Below are positions 1 to 8,039 of a DNA stretch of 45,581 nucleotides, in pieces (position 1 is the first letter of the stretch; each line of letters begins with the position of its first letter). Both the position numbers and the translations under genes were made by a program. This DNA is from a virus, in the IMG/VR virus record IMGVR_UViG_3300014913_000022, positions 1 to 45,581 of that record; one strand, written 5' to 3'. The notes under the pieces were generated by a model that saw nothing but the letters and a program-made list of their open reading frames with translations, did not search any database and was not told where the DNA came from.

Positions 1-2
1 AT

Positions 3-179
3 ATTAGACCAAGAGAGATTACAATTTATGATGCTTTAGACCAAATTCCAAAGCGAGGCTTTTTCCGCCGTCTGAAAGATGTATTCTGTGCAGCAAAGAA
101 GGAATATTGTAGACCATTCCCTACTCTCTCTGATGCTGTTGTATTGTTTGTTACAGATAAAGATAAAAAAACAAAGTAA
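3..179 (+). CDS. C-terminal end of an unidentified protein (5' partial)
   Basis: The reading frame is open from the window edge to a TAA and gives about 58 residues, ending in a Lys-rich tail (VTDKDKKTK). The fragment is basic, with a KRGFFRRLKDVF stretch and two Cys residues. I do not recognise a family. It lies just upstream of groES, 22 bases from its ATG, so the two are probably co-transcribed. The frame has no in-frame stop before the edge, which supports a real gene, but the short length limits confidence. Confidence 0.5.
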   Translation: MRPREITIYDALDQIPKRGFFRRLKDVFCAAKKEYCRPFPTLSDAVVLFVTDKDKKTK

Positions 180-201
180 TAAAGTTTTGAAAGGCAGAAT
201 T

Positions 202-564
202 ATGTTTGTAGAACCTATTAATGATTACGTTTTCCTTAAGAAAATCGGCGGCGACATGAACCTTGGCGGGATCATTGTCGCAGAAGATAGCAACGCACAA
301 GTAGTTCGTGCAGTAGTTGTGGCAGTTGGTCCTGGTAAGGTTCTTGAGTCTGGTGCTATTGCTCCTATGCAAATGAAAGCAGGAGACGAAGTGTTTGTCA
401 ATACTTACGCCTGTGCTCCAACTCGTCTTCCAATTGAGGAAGAAGGCGAATTTATGCTGATTCCTCAGAAAGATATTGCTGCTGTTCTTCGCTCCTCAGA
501 AAAAGAAATGACAGCAGGCGCAAGTAGCCGTGAAGTAAATAGCTCCTTCACCATCGGAGATTAA
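202..564 (+). CDS. groES: Co-chaperonin GroES
   Basis: GroES caps the GroEL cage and drives encapsulated folding; known phage versions (T4 gp31, phage EL type) help fold capsid proteins. The 120-aa product shows the GroES fold order: an N-terminal strand (VEPINDYVFLKKI), a mobile loop with the hydrophobic tripeptide (GGIIV), VVVAVGPGKVLESG, then AGDEVFVN and the final LIPQKDIAAVL strand. A longer in-frame start exists at 79, but it would overlap the preceding gene and would add 41 unrelated residues; the ATG at 202 has GAAAGGCAG upstream. About 20-25 residues (SSEKEMTAGASSREV...) extend past the usual end near 95 aa. groEL follows after 15 bases, the normal groESL arrangement. Confidence 0.93.
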   Translation: MFVEPINDYVFLKKIGGDMNLGGIIVAEDSNAQVVRAVVVAVGPGKVLESGAIAPMQMKAGDEVFVNTYACAPTRLPIEEEGEFMLIPQKDIAAVLRSSEKEMTAGASSREVNSSFTIGD

Positions 565-579
565 GAAAGGCATAGAAAG

Positions 580-2205
580 ATGCAGAAAAAAGTAAAGGTT
601 ATTCTTGATAACACAGCTCGAGAGAGCATCAAAAAAGGTGTTGAAATTCTTGCGGGAGCCGTCAAGTCAACACTCGGTCCAAAAGGGCGCAATGTGATTC
701 TCGATCGTCCGGATGGTCAGTCTCCTGCAGTAACAAAAGATGGTATCACAGTAGCAAAGAGCATTGATCTTGCTGATCGTACTGAGAATCTTGGTGTTCG
801 TCTTCTTCGTGAAGCCACAGCTCGTACTGGTGATACAGCTGGCGATGGTACAACAACAGCTACAGTTCTTGGTGAAGCTATCTTTTTAGCAGGAATCAAG
901 CAGATTTCCTCTGGAACCGATGCTATGGCACTCAAGCGTGGAATTGATAAAATTCTCCCAGTAGTCCTCGATATCATCGAAGATGCAAGCATTGCTACTG
1001 ATGATCCTGAAAAGATCAGGCAAGTAGCTTCAATCGCTGCCAATGGTGAAGAAAAGATTGGTGAACTCCTTCTTGAAGCCTTTGAAAGGGTTGGTTCGGA
1101 TGGTGTAATTGCTTTAGAAGAAGCACAAGTCTGCGAAACATACGTAGACCTTGTAGAAGGTATGCAGTTTGATCGTGGATTTCATTCTCCTTATTTCATG
1201 ACAGATCCAATTAAAAGCGAGGCTATCTATGAAGATCCAGAGGGTGTATTGATTCTAATCACCGATCAGAAGATAAATAATGTCCATGAGGAAGTAATTC
1301 CTATATTACAGCTCGCACAAACCTCACAGAAGCCAATGTTAATCATCGCAGAAGACTATTCTCCTGAAGCTTTACAGACTCTCGTAGTCAATAGAATTCG
1401 AAATGGCTTCAAAATTGTAGCCGTTAAAGCTCCTGGCTTTGGTAATCGTCGTAAAGATATGCTTGATGACATTGCTGGTCTTACTGGTGGAATAGTTATC
1501 AGTGCTGATACAGGTGGAAAAATTAAGGATGTCAAGCTAAATCAGCTTGGTAGAGCTAAGAAAATCATCGTTGAAGCTGAAGAAACTGCCCTCCTCGAGG
1601 GATTCGGTACAGAAGAAGTAGTTGATGCCCGCATTGCTTTTGTCAAGCAGCAGATCAAAGATGCTGAAGAGACTGAGCAAACAGTTCAAAAAGAGTTTTT
1701 CGAGACTCGCCTTGCCAAGTTGACAGCTGGCATCGCTCGTGTTTATGTTGGTGGCGCAACAGAAGCAGAAATGCTTGAGCGAAAAGATCGTGTTGAGGAT
1801 GCATTGTTTGCTACTCGTGCTGCTATTCAAGAAGGAATACTTCCTGGTGGTGGTGTAGCCCTTCTCAATTCTGTTGAAGATGCAAAAGAAATACTCCCTA
1901 CCCTCTCATTAACACAAGAGGAAGAGTTTGGTGCTAAGCTATTGCTCTCTGCTCTCGAATCACCTATTCGTCAAATTGTCCGAAACGCCGGTGATTCTGA
2001 TGATATGGTTGTGTCTCGAATCAAAGAATCAGCTGATCCACACTTTGGATACAATGCTGCAACGGGAATCTATGAGAATTTGATTGATGCTGGAGTTATT
2101 GATCCAGCTAAAGTCGTTCGATTAGCTCTTGAGAATGCAACGAGTGCAGCTGGAACACTCCTAACAACAGAGTGTGCAGTAGTAGAAATTGACGACGAAG
2201 AATAA
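580..2205 (+). CDS. groEL: Chaperonin GroEL (Hsp60)
   Basis: ATP-driven double-ring chaperonin. At 541 aa it is close to bacterial GroEL (about 548). It has the equatorial nucleotide motifs TLGPKGRNVILD and TAGDGTTTATVL, an apical domain with LIIAEDYSPEALQTLVVN and VKAPGFGNRRKDML, the hinge YVGGATEAEM and the late equatorial segment RVEDALFATRAAIQEG. The Asp of VEDA that matches the hydrolytic Asp398 is present, so it should be an active ATPase. The C terminus is acidic (VVEIDDEE) and lacks the usual Gly-Gly-Met tail. Paired with groES directly upstream, it gives the phage a complete chaperonin, probably for virion proteins; that use is inferred. Confidence 0.96.
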   Translation: MQKKVKVILDNTARESIKKGVEILAGAVKSTLGPKGRNVILDRPDGQSPAVTKDGITVAKSIDLADRTENLGVRLLREATARTGDTAGDGTTTATVLGEAIFLAGIKQISSGTDAMALKRGIDKILPVVLDIIEDASIATDDPEKIRQVASIAANGEEKIGELLLEAFERVGSDGVIALEEAQVCETYVDLVEGMQFDRGFHSPYFMTDPIKSEAIYEDPEGVLILITDQKINNVHEEVIPILQLAQTSQKPMLIIAEDYSPEALQTLVVNRIRNGFKIVAVKAPGFGNRRKDMLDDIAGLTGGIVISADTGGKIKDVKLNQLGRAKKIIVEAEETALLEGFGTEEVVDARIAFVKQQIKDAEETEQTVQKEFFETRLAKLTAGIARVYVGGATEAEMLERKDRVEDALFATRAAIQEGILPGGGVALLNSVEDAKEILPTLSLTQEEEFGAKLLLSALESPIRQIVRNAGDSDDMVVSRIKESADPHFGYNAATGIYENLIDAGVIDPAKVVRLALENATSAAGTLLTTECAVVEIDDEE

Positions 2206-2217
2206 TAAAAGTTTAAT

Positions 2218-2236
2218 GGACTGATTTGGTCCTATT
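2218..2236 (+). terminator. Weak hairpin with short T run after groEL
   Basis: GGAC at 2218-2221 can pair with GTCC at 2229-2232 around a 7-base loop, followed by TATTTTT. The stem is only 4 bp, or 5 with a G-T pair, so at most this is partial termination or an mRNA end after groEL. Confidence 0.22.
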
Positions 2237-2270
2237 TTTAACCGTCTGAAAAGATGAAAGGAAGTCTTCA

Positions 2271-2591
2271 ATGACTAATGAAAACGACCGTTCGGAGCTT
2301 TACAAGATTTATTGTCGTAAAGATGGGCGCCGTGTTGTACGAGTTTTGAAATCTGATTTACGAGATCTCTTAGAGCGAAATGCTGCTCTTGGTGATTTAG
2401 GTCCTTTAAAGAGAATCCTTCCCGGAGGAACTTTACGGCCCTATAACACTTCGGAACATTGTAATTCGGGTGACGTGGGTGAGGTTGTAGATACACTTGA
2501 TCGAATCTATGATCATCTTGATAAGTTTGAAAAGTCGATTGAAATAGCAGAAGCTATTCATATTCGTGATCCTTTGAGATTAATAAAATAA
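2271..2591 (+). CDS. Hypothetical 106-aa protein
   Basis: I do not recognise this protein. It starts with a charged segment (ELYKIYCRKDGRRVVRVL), followed by a short helix with DLRDLLERN and a C-terminal predicted coiled segment (VVDTLDRIYDHLDKFEKSIE). It has two Cys, no membrane segment and no signal peptide. The start has a good SD site (GAAAGGAAG). It is the last gene before a strong terminator, so it ends the groESL transcription unit. A role as a small accessory factor of that unit is only a guess. Confidence 0.7.
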   Translation: MTNENDRSELYKIYCRKDGRRVVRVLKSDLRDLLERNAALGDLGPLKRILPGGTLRPYNTSEHCNSGDVGEVVDTLDRIYDHLDKFEKSIEIAEAIHIRDPLRLIK

Positions 2592-2606
2592 GGAGAATTT
2601 TTTAAG

Positions 2607-2637
2607 AGACCGGCACTTTGGTGTCGGTCTTTTTTTA
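2607..2637 (+). terminator. Strong intrinsic terminator ending the groESL unit
   Basis: A 10-bp stem (AGACCGGCAC at 2607-2616 with GTGTCGGTCT at 2621-2630, one G-T pair) with a TTTG loop is followed directly by seven T. It is the clearest transcription end in the first 20 kb. Confidence 0.93.
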
Positions 2638-2643
2638 TGTTTG

Positions 2644-2671
2644 CTGACAAATTGTCTGAATTCTCTATAAG
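2644..2671 (+). promoter_or_regulatory. Sigma70-like promoter for the purA unit
   Basis: CTGACA at 2644-2649 (5/6 to the -35 consensus) and TATAAG at 2666-2671 (5/6 to the -10 consensus) are separated by 16 bases. They sit just after the terminator at 2607 and about 40 bases before the purA ATG at 2714, where a promoter is needed. This would be read by the host RNA polymerase. Confidence 0.6.
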
Positions 2672-2713
2672 TAATAAGACATGTAAGTTCAAATAAGAAA
2701 GAGGGATAGTCCT

Positions 2714-3937
2714 ATGAGTCGTACCTTTAAAAAGCCTGATCCGCATCGACACATTTGCCTAGTTGGACTCCAGATTGGAGACGAAGGAAAAGGTAAAATT
2801 GTTGATTCTCTTTGTGCTAATAATAACATTGGCGCTGTAGTTCGTTTCCAAGGTGGTCCTAATGCAGGACATACAGTGTATATTGAAGGTGTGAAACATG
2901 TTCTACACCACATACCCATTGGTGCTCTACACGATAAAGCGCTTGCTATTCTTGGTAATGGGATGGTAATCGAGCCAAAAGAGTTTCTTGAAGAGTATGA
3001 CTTGCTTCCAAAAGATGCACAACAACGTGTTCGTATTAGTGATAGAGCTCACCTTATTCAGCCAAAACACCTTGAACGAGATGCAAAGCAAGAAGATGGC
3101 AAGGGTGGTAAGAAGATTGGTACGACTTTACGAGGAATAGGTCCTACATATGTAGATAAGTATGATAGAGTTGGGATGCGTCTTGGTGAGATCAGGGACA
3201 AGGAATTTAATGGAAGTGACAAAGCTTCAACTCTCTTTAGAAGATTCAAAGAAGCGGTAGGTGATAAGATTGTAAACACAGTTCCTCTATTGAGAGAACT
3301 CGACAATCTTGGTGAGACTATTTTGTTTGAAGGTGCTCAAGGTGTCCTTCTTGATATTGATTTTGGTCAATATCCTTTTGTCACCTCCTCTCAATGTACT
3401 TTCCTTGGTGTAGGTCCAGGTACCGGATTCTCTCCTCGTAAAATTGGCCGTGTTGTTGGTGTAGCAAAAGCATACGTCACTCGTGTAGGAGCTGGTGCCT
3501 TCCCAAGCGCTGCTAATAAAACTGATGATCAATGGATGCGGGACATCGGTGGAGAATATGGAGCAACGACAGGTAGACCAAGAATGTGTGGGTGGCTCGA
3601 TATTCCAGCATTAAAATATGCTGCTCAGATCAGCGATGTTGATGAGCTTGCCATTGTCAAGTTAGATGTCTTTAATGGGTGCAAAGAAATCCCAGTATGC
3701 GTTGGATATACGCTCAATGGAGAACTTTTAGGAGAATATCCTTCATCGAATGAGATACTTGAACAGGTTGAGCCTGTGTTTGAAAGTTGGCCAGGTTGGA
3801 AAGATGCTTCATCATATGAGCAAGTCCAGTCATTTATTCGACGGATTGAGGTGTCAATTGGTGTTCCAGTAACGATGGTAGGATATGGAAAAGATCGAAA
3901 CGACCTAATGAAGATAGCTGATGTCGATGAAATATGA
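2714..3937 (+). CDS. purA: Adenylosuccinate synthetase (PurA-like)
   Basis: PurA joins IMP and aspartate using GTP to make adenylosuccinate, the first step from IMP to AMP. The 407-aa protein (bacterial PurA about 430) has the N-terminal P-loop-like motif IGDEGKGK with the catalytic Asp at residue 23, the catalytic His in NAGHT (53), GTTLRGIGPTY, FEGAQGVLLDIDFGQYPFVT, VVGVAKAYVTRVGAGAFP and the aspartate-binding loop GATTGRPRMCGW with both key Arg retained. The usual second Arg after PR is Met. PurZ enzymes of 2-aminoadenine phages replace the catalytic Asp with Ser; here it is Asp, so ordinary PurA chemistry is more likely. The ATG has GAGGGATAG upstream. The 3' end overlaps the next gene. 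Confidence 0.93.
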   Translation: MSRTFKKPDPHRHICLVGLQIGDEGKGKIVDSLCANNNIGAVVRFQGGPNAGHTVYIEGVKHVLHHIPIGALHDKALAILGNGMVIEPKEFLEEYDLLPKDAQQRVRISDRAHLIQPKHLERDAKQEDGKGGKKIGTTLRGIGPTYVDKYDRVGMRLGEIRDKEFNGSDKASTLFRRFKEAVGDKIVNTVPLLRELDNLGETILFEGAQGVLLDIDFGQYPFVTSSQCTFLGVGPGTGFSPRKIGRVVGVAKAYVTRVGAGAFPSAANKTDDQWMRDIGGEYGATTGRPRMCGWLDIPALKYAAQISDVDELAIVKLDVFNGCKEIPVCVGYTLNGELLGEYPSSNEILEQVEPVFESWPGWKDASSYEQVQSFIRRIEVSIGVPVTMVGYGKDRNDLMKIADVDEI

Positions 3938-4214
3938 TTACTATCTAATGCAAGCACCACTGACGAGCTTGAAGATTGTAGCTGTGGTAGAGCCAGAGAC
4001 TAAAGAGTACTGGTTCTGGTCTAACGAAAATGGAACACACTCACATCATTGGATATGGCAAAGAGAGTGGACAGACAGAAAAAAGACATGGAGTGGCAAA
4101 CTAGGATCAGGTGATTATCATGGTCCTTGGACCGAGTCTATTGATAGACTCACAGCCTTGATGCTAACAGGACAAGATGTAGAAAGTTTAGAGTTAAAGT
4201 ATAACAATGGATGA
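3921..4214 (+). CDS. Small Trp-rich protein, DRLT/TG family, subgroup B
   Basis: This 97-aa protein belongs to a family found several times in this window (see 25597-27742 and 44144). It ends with the family motif IDRLTALMLTGQDVE. Its middle resembles the 27407 protein (LKIVAVVEP...EYWFWSNENG beside IKIVVPVSN...LWFWCNDG). It has six or more Trp and no membrane segment. Two starts are possible, ATG 3921 and ATG 3927; both overlap the end of purA, so translation is probably coupled. It also overlaps the primase gene by 8 bases. I know no function for the family. Confidence 0.8.
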   Translation: MSMKYDYYLMQAPLTSLKIVAVVEPETKEYWFWSNENGTHSHHWIWQREWTDRKKTWSGKLGSGDYHGPWTESIDRLTALMLTGQDVESLELKYNNG

Positions 4215-4797
4215 TAATTACGACCAGATAAAGCAAGTGATACGAGACATCAATAGTAAGCTCGACATAATGACGATAGCTGAGTATTATGGGATTGCTT
4301 ATGAAGAAGGATCTCCTGGACGTCATAAGGCTTTATGTCCTTTTCATGACGATCATTCTCCCTCTCTCTATTTATATACAGATAATGATACAGGGATAGA
4401 TAGTTGGGCTTGTTATGTATGTAATGATAATGGTGATTGCTTTCGCTTCATACAAATGATGTCTGACGATTTTATTCAAGCAAAGGCAGTTGCTTTAGAG
4501 ATTTCAAAGGGCGGTCAAAATAAGATTCTTAGCGAGAAGCATAAAGCAATTCAGCAGTTAAATCAACGTAGAAAGAAGTTGTTTCTTGTTCAGAATCAAC
4601 TTGGAGTTCAATATAGAGATTGGTTAAAAACTCTTAAAGGAACTCCGAAGTATGACGATGCTTGTAGGAGAGTAGATCAGATACTTGAGAAGATGGATAA
4701 CTTAGTTCATTCTGACAAATATGAGGAGGCAAGAGATTTTATTGAAGAACGACAAGAAAGGTTAAGGCGCTTCCATGAGGATAGTAACGACAGCTGA
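4207..4797 (+). CDS. DnaG-type primase zinc-binding protein (CHC2 domain, stand-alone)
   Basis: This carries the template-recognition zinc domain of a bacterial-type primase. The 196-aa protein has a helical lead-in (residues 1-30), then the CHC2 zinc site: Cys44-Pro-Phe-His47 and Cys69-Tyr-Val-Cys72, within ALCPFHDDHSPSL and CYVCNDNGDCFRF. Residues from about 110 are charged, helical and probably coiled coil. No TOPRIM domain follows. The matching catalytic core is encoded separately at 33271-33996, so the primase is split. The gene overlaps its upstream neighbour by 8 bases and the sbcD-like gene by 23, so all three are co-translated. Confidence 0.88.
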   Translation: MDDNYDQIKQVIRDINSKLDIMTIAEYYGIAYEEGSPGRHKALCPFHDDHSPSLYLYTDNDTGIDSWACYVCNDNGDCFRFIQMMSDDFIQAKAVALEISKGGQNKILSEKHKAIQQLNQRRKKLFLVQNQLGVQYRDWLKTLKGTPKYDDACRRVDQILEKMDNLVHSDKYEEARDFIEERQERLRRFHEDSNDS

Positions 4798-5950
4798 TGT
4801 ACACTTTGGCAGTTCTGATAGTTTAGGTCGAATTAATCAACATACAGGACTCCACACTCGTCTTGAAGATTTCTTACGATCATTCGATACAATAATTGAC
4901 TACACTCTTGATCCTAAGAATGAGGTTGATTTGTTCGTTATAGCCGGCGATATTTTTAAGACTCGTCATCCTACTAACACTCAACTTGCACAGTTTGCTA
5001 AGAGACTAAGGCGTCTACAGGAAGCAAACAAGCAAACACTGATAGTTGTTGGCAATCATGACATTCTCGTAGGTGAAGGACAGGCCCACACAGTAGAAGT
5101 AATTAAAGAACTGGGGCTTGATAATATCACAATAATTGATAAGCCAACTCTTCATAGCTTCCCTGAGCTTGATATTGTAGCAATGCCTTACATTTATCGT
5201 CAACGCCTCAATCTCAAAACAAATCAAGAAACATTACAATACTACCAACAGCAGATTAATGAGCTTCATGCCCAAGCTAAAAGTGGCCACACTATGTTTG
5301 TAGGACACCAGAGCATAGAAGGTCTCGTATTGTCTGCAGGATATGTTAATCTTGAAAATTTGTCAGAGATTCTTGTTCCTCAGTCCTATCTCAAGGCTTT
5401 TGATTTCTGTATTCTTGGACACATTCACCACTACCAAGTAGTCAATAGTAATCCAGAGATTGTTTACACTGGTCCCTTGGAGCGACTTGACTTCAGTCAA
5501 GCAGATAAGCCAGTGGGTTTTGTTGTTTATGATAGCAAGACTAACGAGCATGAATTCATAGAATTAGAAGTTACAGATTTATACAAGATAGAAGTTGATC
5601 TAACAGAATGTAAAGGTGATTTAACTGAGGAAGTACTCAGTAAGGTTGATCAAACAAGACTAAAAGATAGTATTGTTTCACTGAAGATCAAAATAAAAGA
5701 GACAGATATTTCAAGTCTCAACACTATTGCTATTCAATCTGCGCTTGATGCTGCACGCTACAAGGCTGGATTAAAAATGGATGTAGAAAAAACCCATACA
5801 GTCCGCGACAGTGGCGTTAATGAATCGCTATCTGCCTCTGAAGCACTGGCGAGATATATAGAAACAAGAGATGGTTTAGAAGATATTGCAGATGAAATGA
5901 AGAGAATAGGACTACAAATTGTTACTGTAAGTGATGCAAAGTCAAATTGA
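4775..5950 (+). CDS. sbcD: SbcD/Mre11/gp47-type nuclease subunit
   Basis: Calcineurin-like metallophosphoesterase that, with an SbcC/Rad50-type ATPase, trims or opens DNA ends during recombination-dependent replication (T4 gp46/47 type). The 391-aa protein has the five metal motifs in order: ADVHFG (Asp8, His10), VIAGDIF, VVGNHDIL, MFVGHQS and LGHIHHYQ, within the first 225 residues. The C-terminal third is the capping and partner-binding part. The ATPase partner lies 6.5 kb downstream at 12420 instead of next to it. The start ATG lies inside the primase gene. Confidence 0.92.
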   Translation: MRIVTTADVHFGSSDSLGRINQHTGLHTRLEDFLRSFDTIIDYTLDPKNEVDLFVIAGDIFKTRHPTNTQLAQFAKRLRRLQEANKQTLIVVGNHDILVGEGQAHTVEVIKELGLDNITIIDKPTLHSFPELDIVAMPYIYRQRLNLKTNQETLQYYQQQINELHAQAKSGHTMFVGHQSIEGLVLSAGYVNLENLSEILVPQSYLKAFDFCILGHIHHYQVVNSNPEIVYTGPLERLDFSQADKPVGFVVYDSKTNEHEFIELEVTDLYKIEVDLTECKGDLTEEVLSKVDQTRLKDSIVSLKIKIKETDISSLNTIAIQSALDAARYKAGLKMDVEKTHTVRDSGVNESLSASEALARYIETRDGLEDIADEMKRIGLQIVTVSDAKSN

Positions 5951-5973
5951 GGACAGTAAGGCTAAGTGCAATA

Positions 5974-6003
5974 TTAAAAACTAAAATAAATTTGTTATAT
6001 AAG
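5974..6003 (+). promoter_or_regulatory. Possible promoter with an AT-rich TAAAAACTAAAA element
   Basis: The 75-base gap after sbcD holds TAAAAACTAAAA (5975-5986) and a TATAAG box (5998-6003), identical to the -10 of the purA promoter. TTAAAA at 5974-5979 is a poor -35 (4/6) with 18 bases between. The same A-rich 10-mer occurs in two other gaps of this window. Confidence 0.3.
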
Positions 6004-6025
6004 AAAAGTATGATAGGAGTCAACA

Positions 6026-6769
6026 ATGGTTGATAAACAAAGATTAGTCACAATAGGTAAAGATTCAATTATCTATACAGAATGGGTATATGACGAAGAG
6101 GCAGATGAAGGTAGTTATGTTGAAACTCCTGTTGAGCCAGATGATTTATTAAATTATTTATGGAATAGAGTTGCTCTCGAACAAGATGTAACTCTTGAGA
6201 GAATTTTTGATATTGTTCGTCCTTGTGATGAGCTATGGGGGATGATTCTTAATGAATGTGTTGTTGAAGTATGTGAAGAAGCTCTTCAAGATTACACTCC
6301 TAATTCTGAAGAAGATATAAAATATTTAGAATTAAGTCATGTTTTAGAGAAATGGATTTTCAAAAAAGAGGATTGTGAAGAAAATGAAGAAAGAGTTACG
6401 CTCTCAGACTACTCCGACTTCGGCGGTGTTGGTGAAAGAGAACCAAGTTGGGGGATTAGCTTCAGTCCTGTATATACTATTAAGCATTTTCCTGTTCGAC
6501 TTAATCGTGCCGTAAGGTTATATGTTTCTGATTGCACCAAGCCTATAGGAGAAATTGAAGAGCCCTTAGAGTTAGGTCAAAGGGGGTTTACCGTTGTTGA
6601 GTTTCTTCGTGGAATCTTTTTTGAACTTTGTTTTTATGGAAATCCGGAATCTCGAGATGAGCAAGCAAGTGACATTAGAGAGACAATTGAGGGGATTGAA
6701 GCAGGAACTGTTGAGATGATCCCTATGAAAGAGGCAAAGGAGCAATCAGATAATAAGGGAGAAAAGTAA
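6026..6769 (+). CDS. Hypothetical acidic 247-aa protein
   Basis: I do not recognise a family. The protein is strongly acidic, with stretches such as DEEADEGSYVE and KKEDCEENEE, and has no membrane segment. The N-terminal part looks beta-rich (VTIGKDSIIYTEWVY), the middle is helical (LLNYLWNRVALEQDVTLERIF) and the C-terminal part includes FTVVEFLRGIFFELCFYG before a Lys/Glu-rich tail. The start has AGGAG spaced 7 bases from ATG. Its stop shares a base with the next start (TAATG), so the two are coupled. Confidence 0.8.
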   Translation: MVDKQRLVTIGKDSIIYTEWVYDEEADEGSYVETPVEPDDLLNYLWNRVALEQDVTLERIFDIVRPCDELWGMILNECVVEVCEEALQDYTPNSEEDIKYLELSHVLEKWIFKKEDCEENEERVTLSDYSDFGGVGEREPSWGISFSPVYTIKHFPVRLNRAVRLYVSDCTKPIGEIEEPLELGQRGFTVVEFLRGIFFELCFYGNPESRDEQASDIRETIEGIEAGTVEMIPMKEAKEQSDNKGEK

Positions 6770-7257
6770 TGCCTTACATTGATCCAGAAATACGAAAAGA
6801 ATTAGATCCTGCAATTGAAGGGCTCGTTAAAGCTCTTAATGGGCTATATTGTCTTGATGGGCCAGTCCCAGGAGACCTTAATTACGTAGTGACAAGGATA
6901 ATGCTTGAAGTGACAAATCTTGATATAGACCCTGGATATTCCAAGATCAATGATATGATTGGAATGCTTGAATGTTGCAAGTTAGAGCTATATCGAAAAT
7001 GGGCTGCAGACTATGAAGATCAGAAGGAAGAAGAAAACGGTCCGGTAACAAGTGAGAAGCGTCTGCAAAAGAAGGCTGAGGCTTTGCAAAAACTCACGTC
7101 AGGACTTACAGGGAAGATAGAAGAGACTCAATTTAGAGGTAGAATAAATGATGGACCAAAAAAGTATTTGTTTGGTTTAATTGAAGTGCAAAAAGACTAT
7201 TCAGGTACACAAATTTCAATTGGTCGTTGGAACATTTGGCGTAGTAAAAGAAAGTAA
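6769..7257 (+). CDS. DUF6899-like phage protein
   Basis: The 162-aa protein begins MPYIDPEIRKELDPAIEGL and continues with GDLNYVVTRIML and LECCKLELYRKWAADYED. This pattern of a MPYI start, GDLNYV and LYR...YED I associate with the phage-wide family DUF6899; the match is from memory. The family has no known function to me. Residues after about 95 (a Lys/Glu linker, then GRINDGPKKYLFGLIE) extend beyond that core. It overlaps the upstream stop by one base. Confidence 0.8.
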   Translation: MPYIDPEIRKELDPAIEGLVKALNGLYCLDGPVPGDLNYVVTRIMLEVTNLDIDPGYSKINDMIGMLECCKLELYRKWAADYEDQKEEENGPVTSEKRLQKKAEALQKLTSGLTGKIEETQFRGRINDGPKKYLFGLIEVQKDYSGTQISIGRWNIWRSKRK

Positions 7258-7260
7258 AAA

Positions 7261-7806
7261 ATGTCTAAACAATTAGATCAAATCGTAGTAGTTGACATAG
7301 AAGCAACATGTTGGGCAAGCAAGCAAGAGCGTGGTGATCAACAGATGGAGATCATCGAAGTAGGCATCTGTGTATTAGATGTAAAAACTGGTAAGCGCGT
7401 AAAAAAAGAGAGCATTATTGTTAAGCCCGTAAATTCAACAGTAAGTGAATACTGTACAGAATTAACCTCTCTAACACAAGAAGATGTTGATAAGGGAATT
7501 TCGTTTGAAGAAGCGTGTGCACATATTACTAAGACCTATGGTAGAAAAAGAACATGGGCAAGCTGGGGTGACTATGATAGGCGTCAGTTTGAAAGAGAAT
7601 GTAAAAGCAAAGGTGTAAAATATCCATTTGGAATAACGCATCTCAATGTTAAAAACCTCTTTGCTCTTAGAGAAATATTGCCAAGAGAAGTAGGGATGGA
7701 AGCAGCATTGAAATATCTTGGTGAAGAATTAGAAGGAATTCATCATAGAGGAATTGATGACGCCAACAACATTGCGTTGATATTGTCAATAACTCTGCAG
7801 GAGTAA
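7261..7806 (+). CDS. DEDDh 3'-5' exonuclease, ERI-1/KapD-like
   Basis: Metal-dependent 3'-5' exonuclease of the RNase H fold. The 181-aa protein has ExoI motif VVVDIEATCW (Asp12, Glu14), motif II in WASWGDYDRRQFEREC (Asp) and motif III in HHRGIDDANNIALIL (His and Asp), so all five DEDDh residues seem present. The DIEATCW form is typical of ERI-1/KapD proteins rather than DNA Pol III epsilon. Because the phage makes its own Pol III alpha, this could be its proofreader; RNA trimming is the alternative. That role is inference. Confidence 0.88.
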   Translation: MSKQLDQIVVVDIEATCWASKQERGDQQMEIIEVGICVLDVKTGKRVKKESIIVKPVNSTVSEYCTELTSLTQEDVDKGISFEEACAHITKTYGRKRTWASWGDYDRRQFERECKSKGVKYPFGITHLNVKNLFALREILPREVGMEAALKYLGEELEGIHHRGIDDANNIALILSITLQE

Positions 7807-7837
7807 CATATAGAAAGAATTGAAAGGTCAGAAGCAG

Positions 7838-8035
7838 ATGGCAATAAAAAAAGATGATTATCATTCAGGATTTGATGTTACAATTCATATTCCTTCTGGA
7901 ATTATGGGAACGGGAGATCCGTTGAAAGATACTGATAAGGCTCTTAAAAAAGCTATTAAAGTGTTTAGGGCAAGACAAGCAGATATAGAGAAGCAGATTG
8001 CAGACTCTATAAGACGACAGCTTTTAGGTAATTGA
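7838..8035 (+). CDS. Hypothetical 65-aa protein
   Basis: Unrecognised small protein. The N-terminal half has a beta-like segment (GFDVTIHIPSGIMG) and the C-terminal half is a basic helix (DKALKKAIKVFRARQADIEKQ). I chose ATG 7838, preceded by GAAAGGTCAG; an in-frame TTG at 7820 would put that site inside the gene. It lies between the exonuclease and the HNH gene with short gaps. Confidence 0.65.
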   Translation: MAIKKDDYHSGFDVTIHIPSGIMGTGDPLKDTDKALKKAIKVFRARQADIEKQIADSIRRQLLGN

Positions 8036-8039
8036 ACTT

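Noticed and set aside
79-201. Upstream start for groES at 79
   Set aside because: The extra 41 residues do not match GroES, overlap another gene, and ATG 202 has a suitable SD.
2714-3937. PurZ of a 2-aminoadenine (Z) genome
   Set aside because: The catalytic Asp is present (IGDEGKGK), whereas PurZ has Ser there. No DatZ, MazZ or DpoZ (Pol I-type) gene is in the window; the replicase is Pol III-type.
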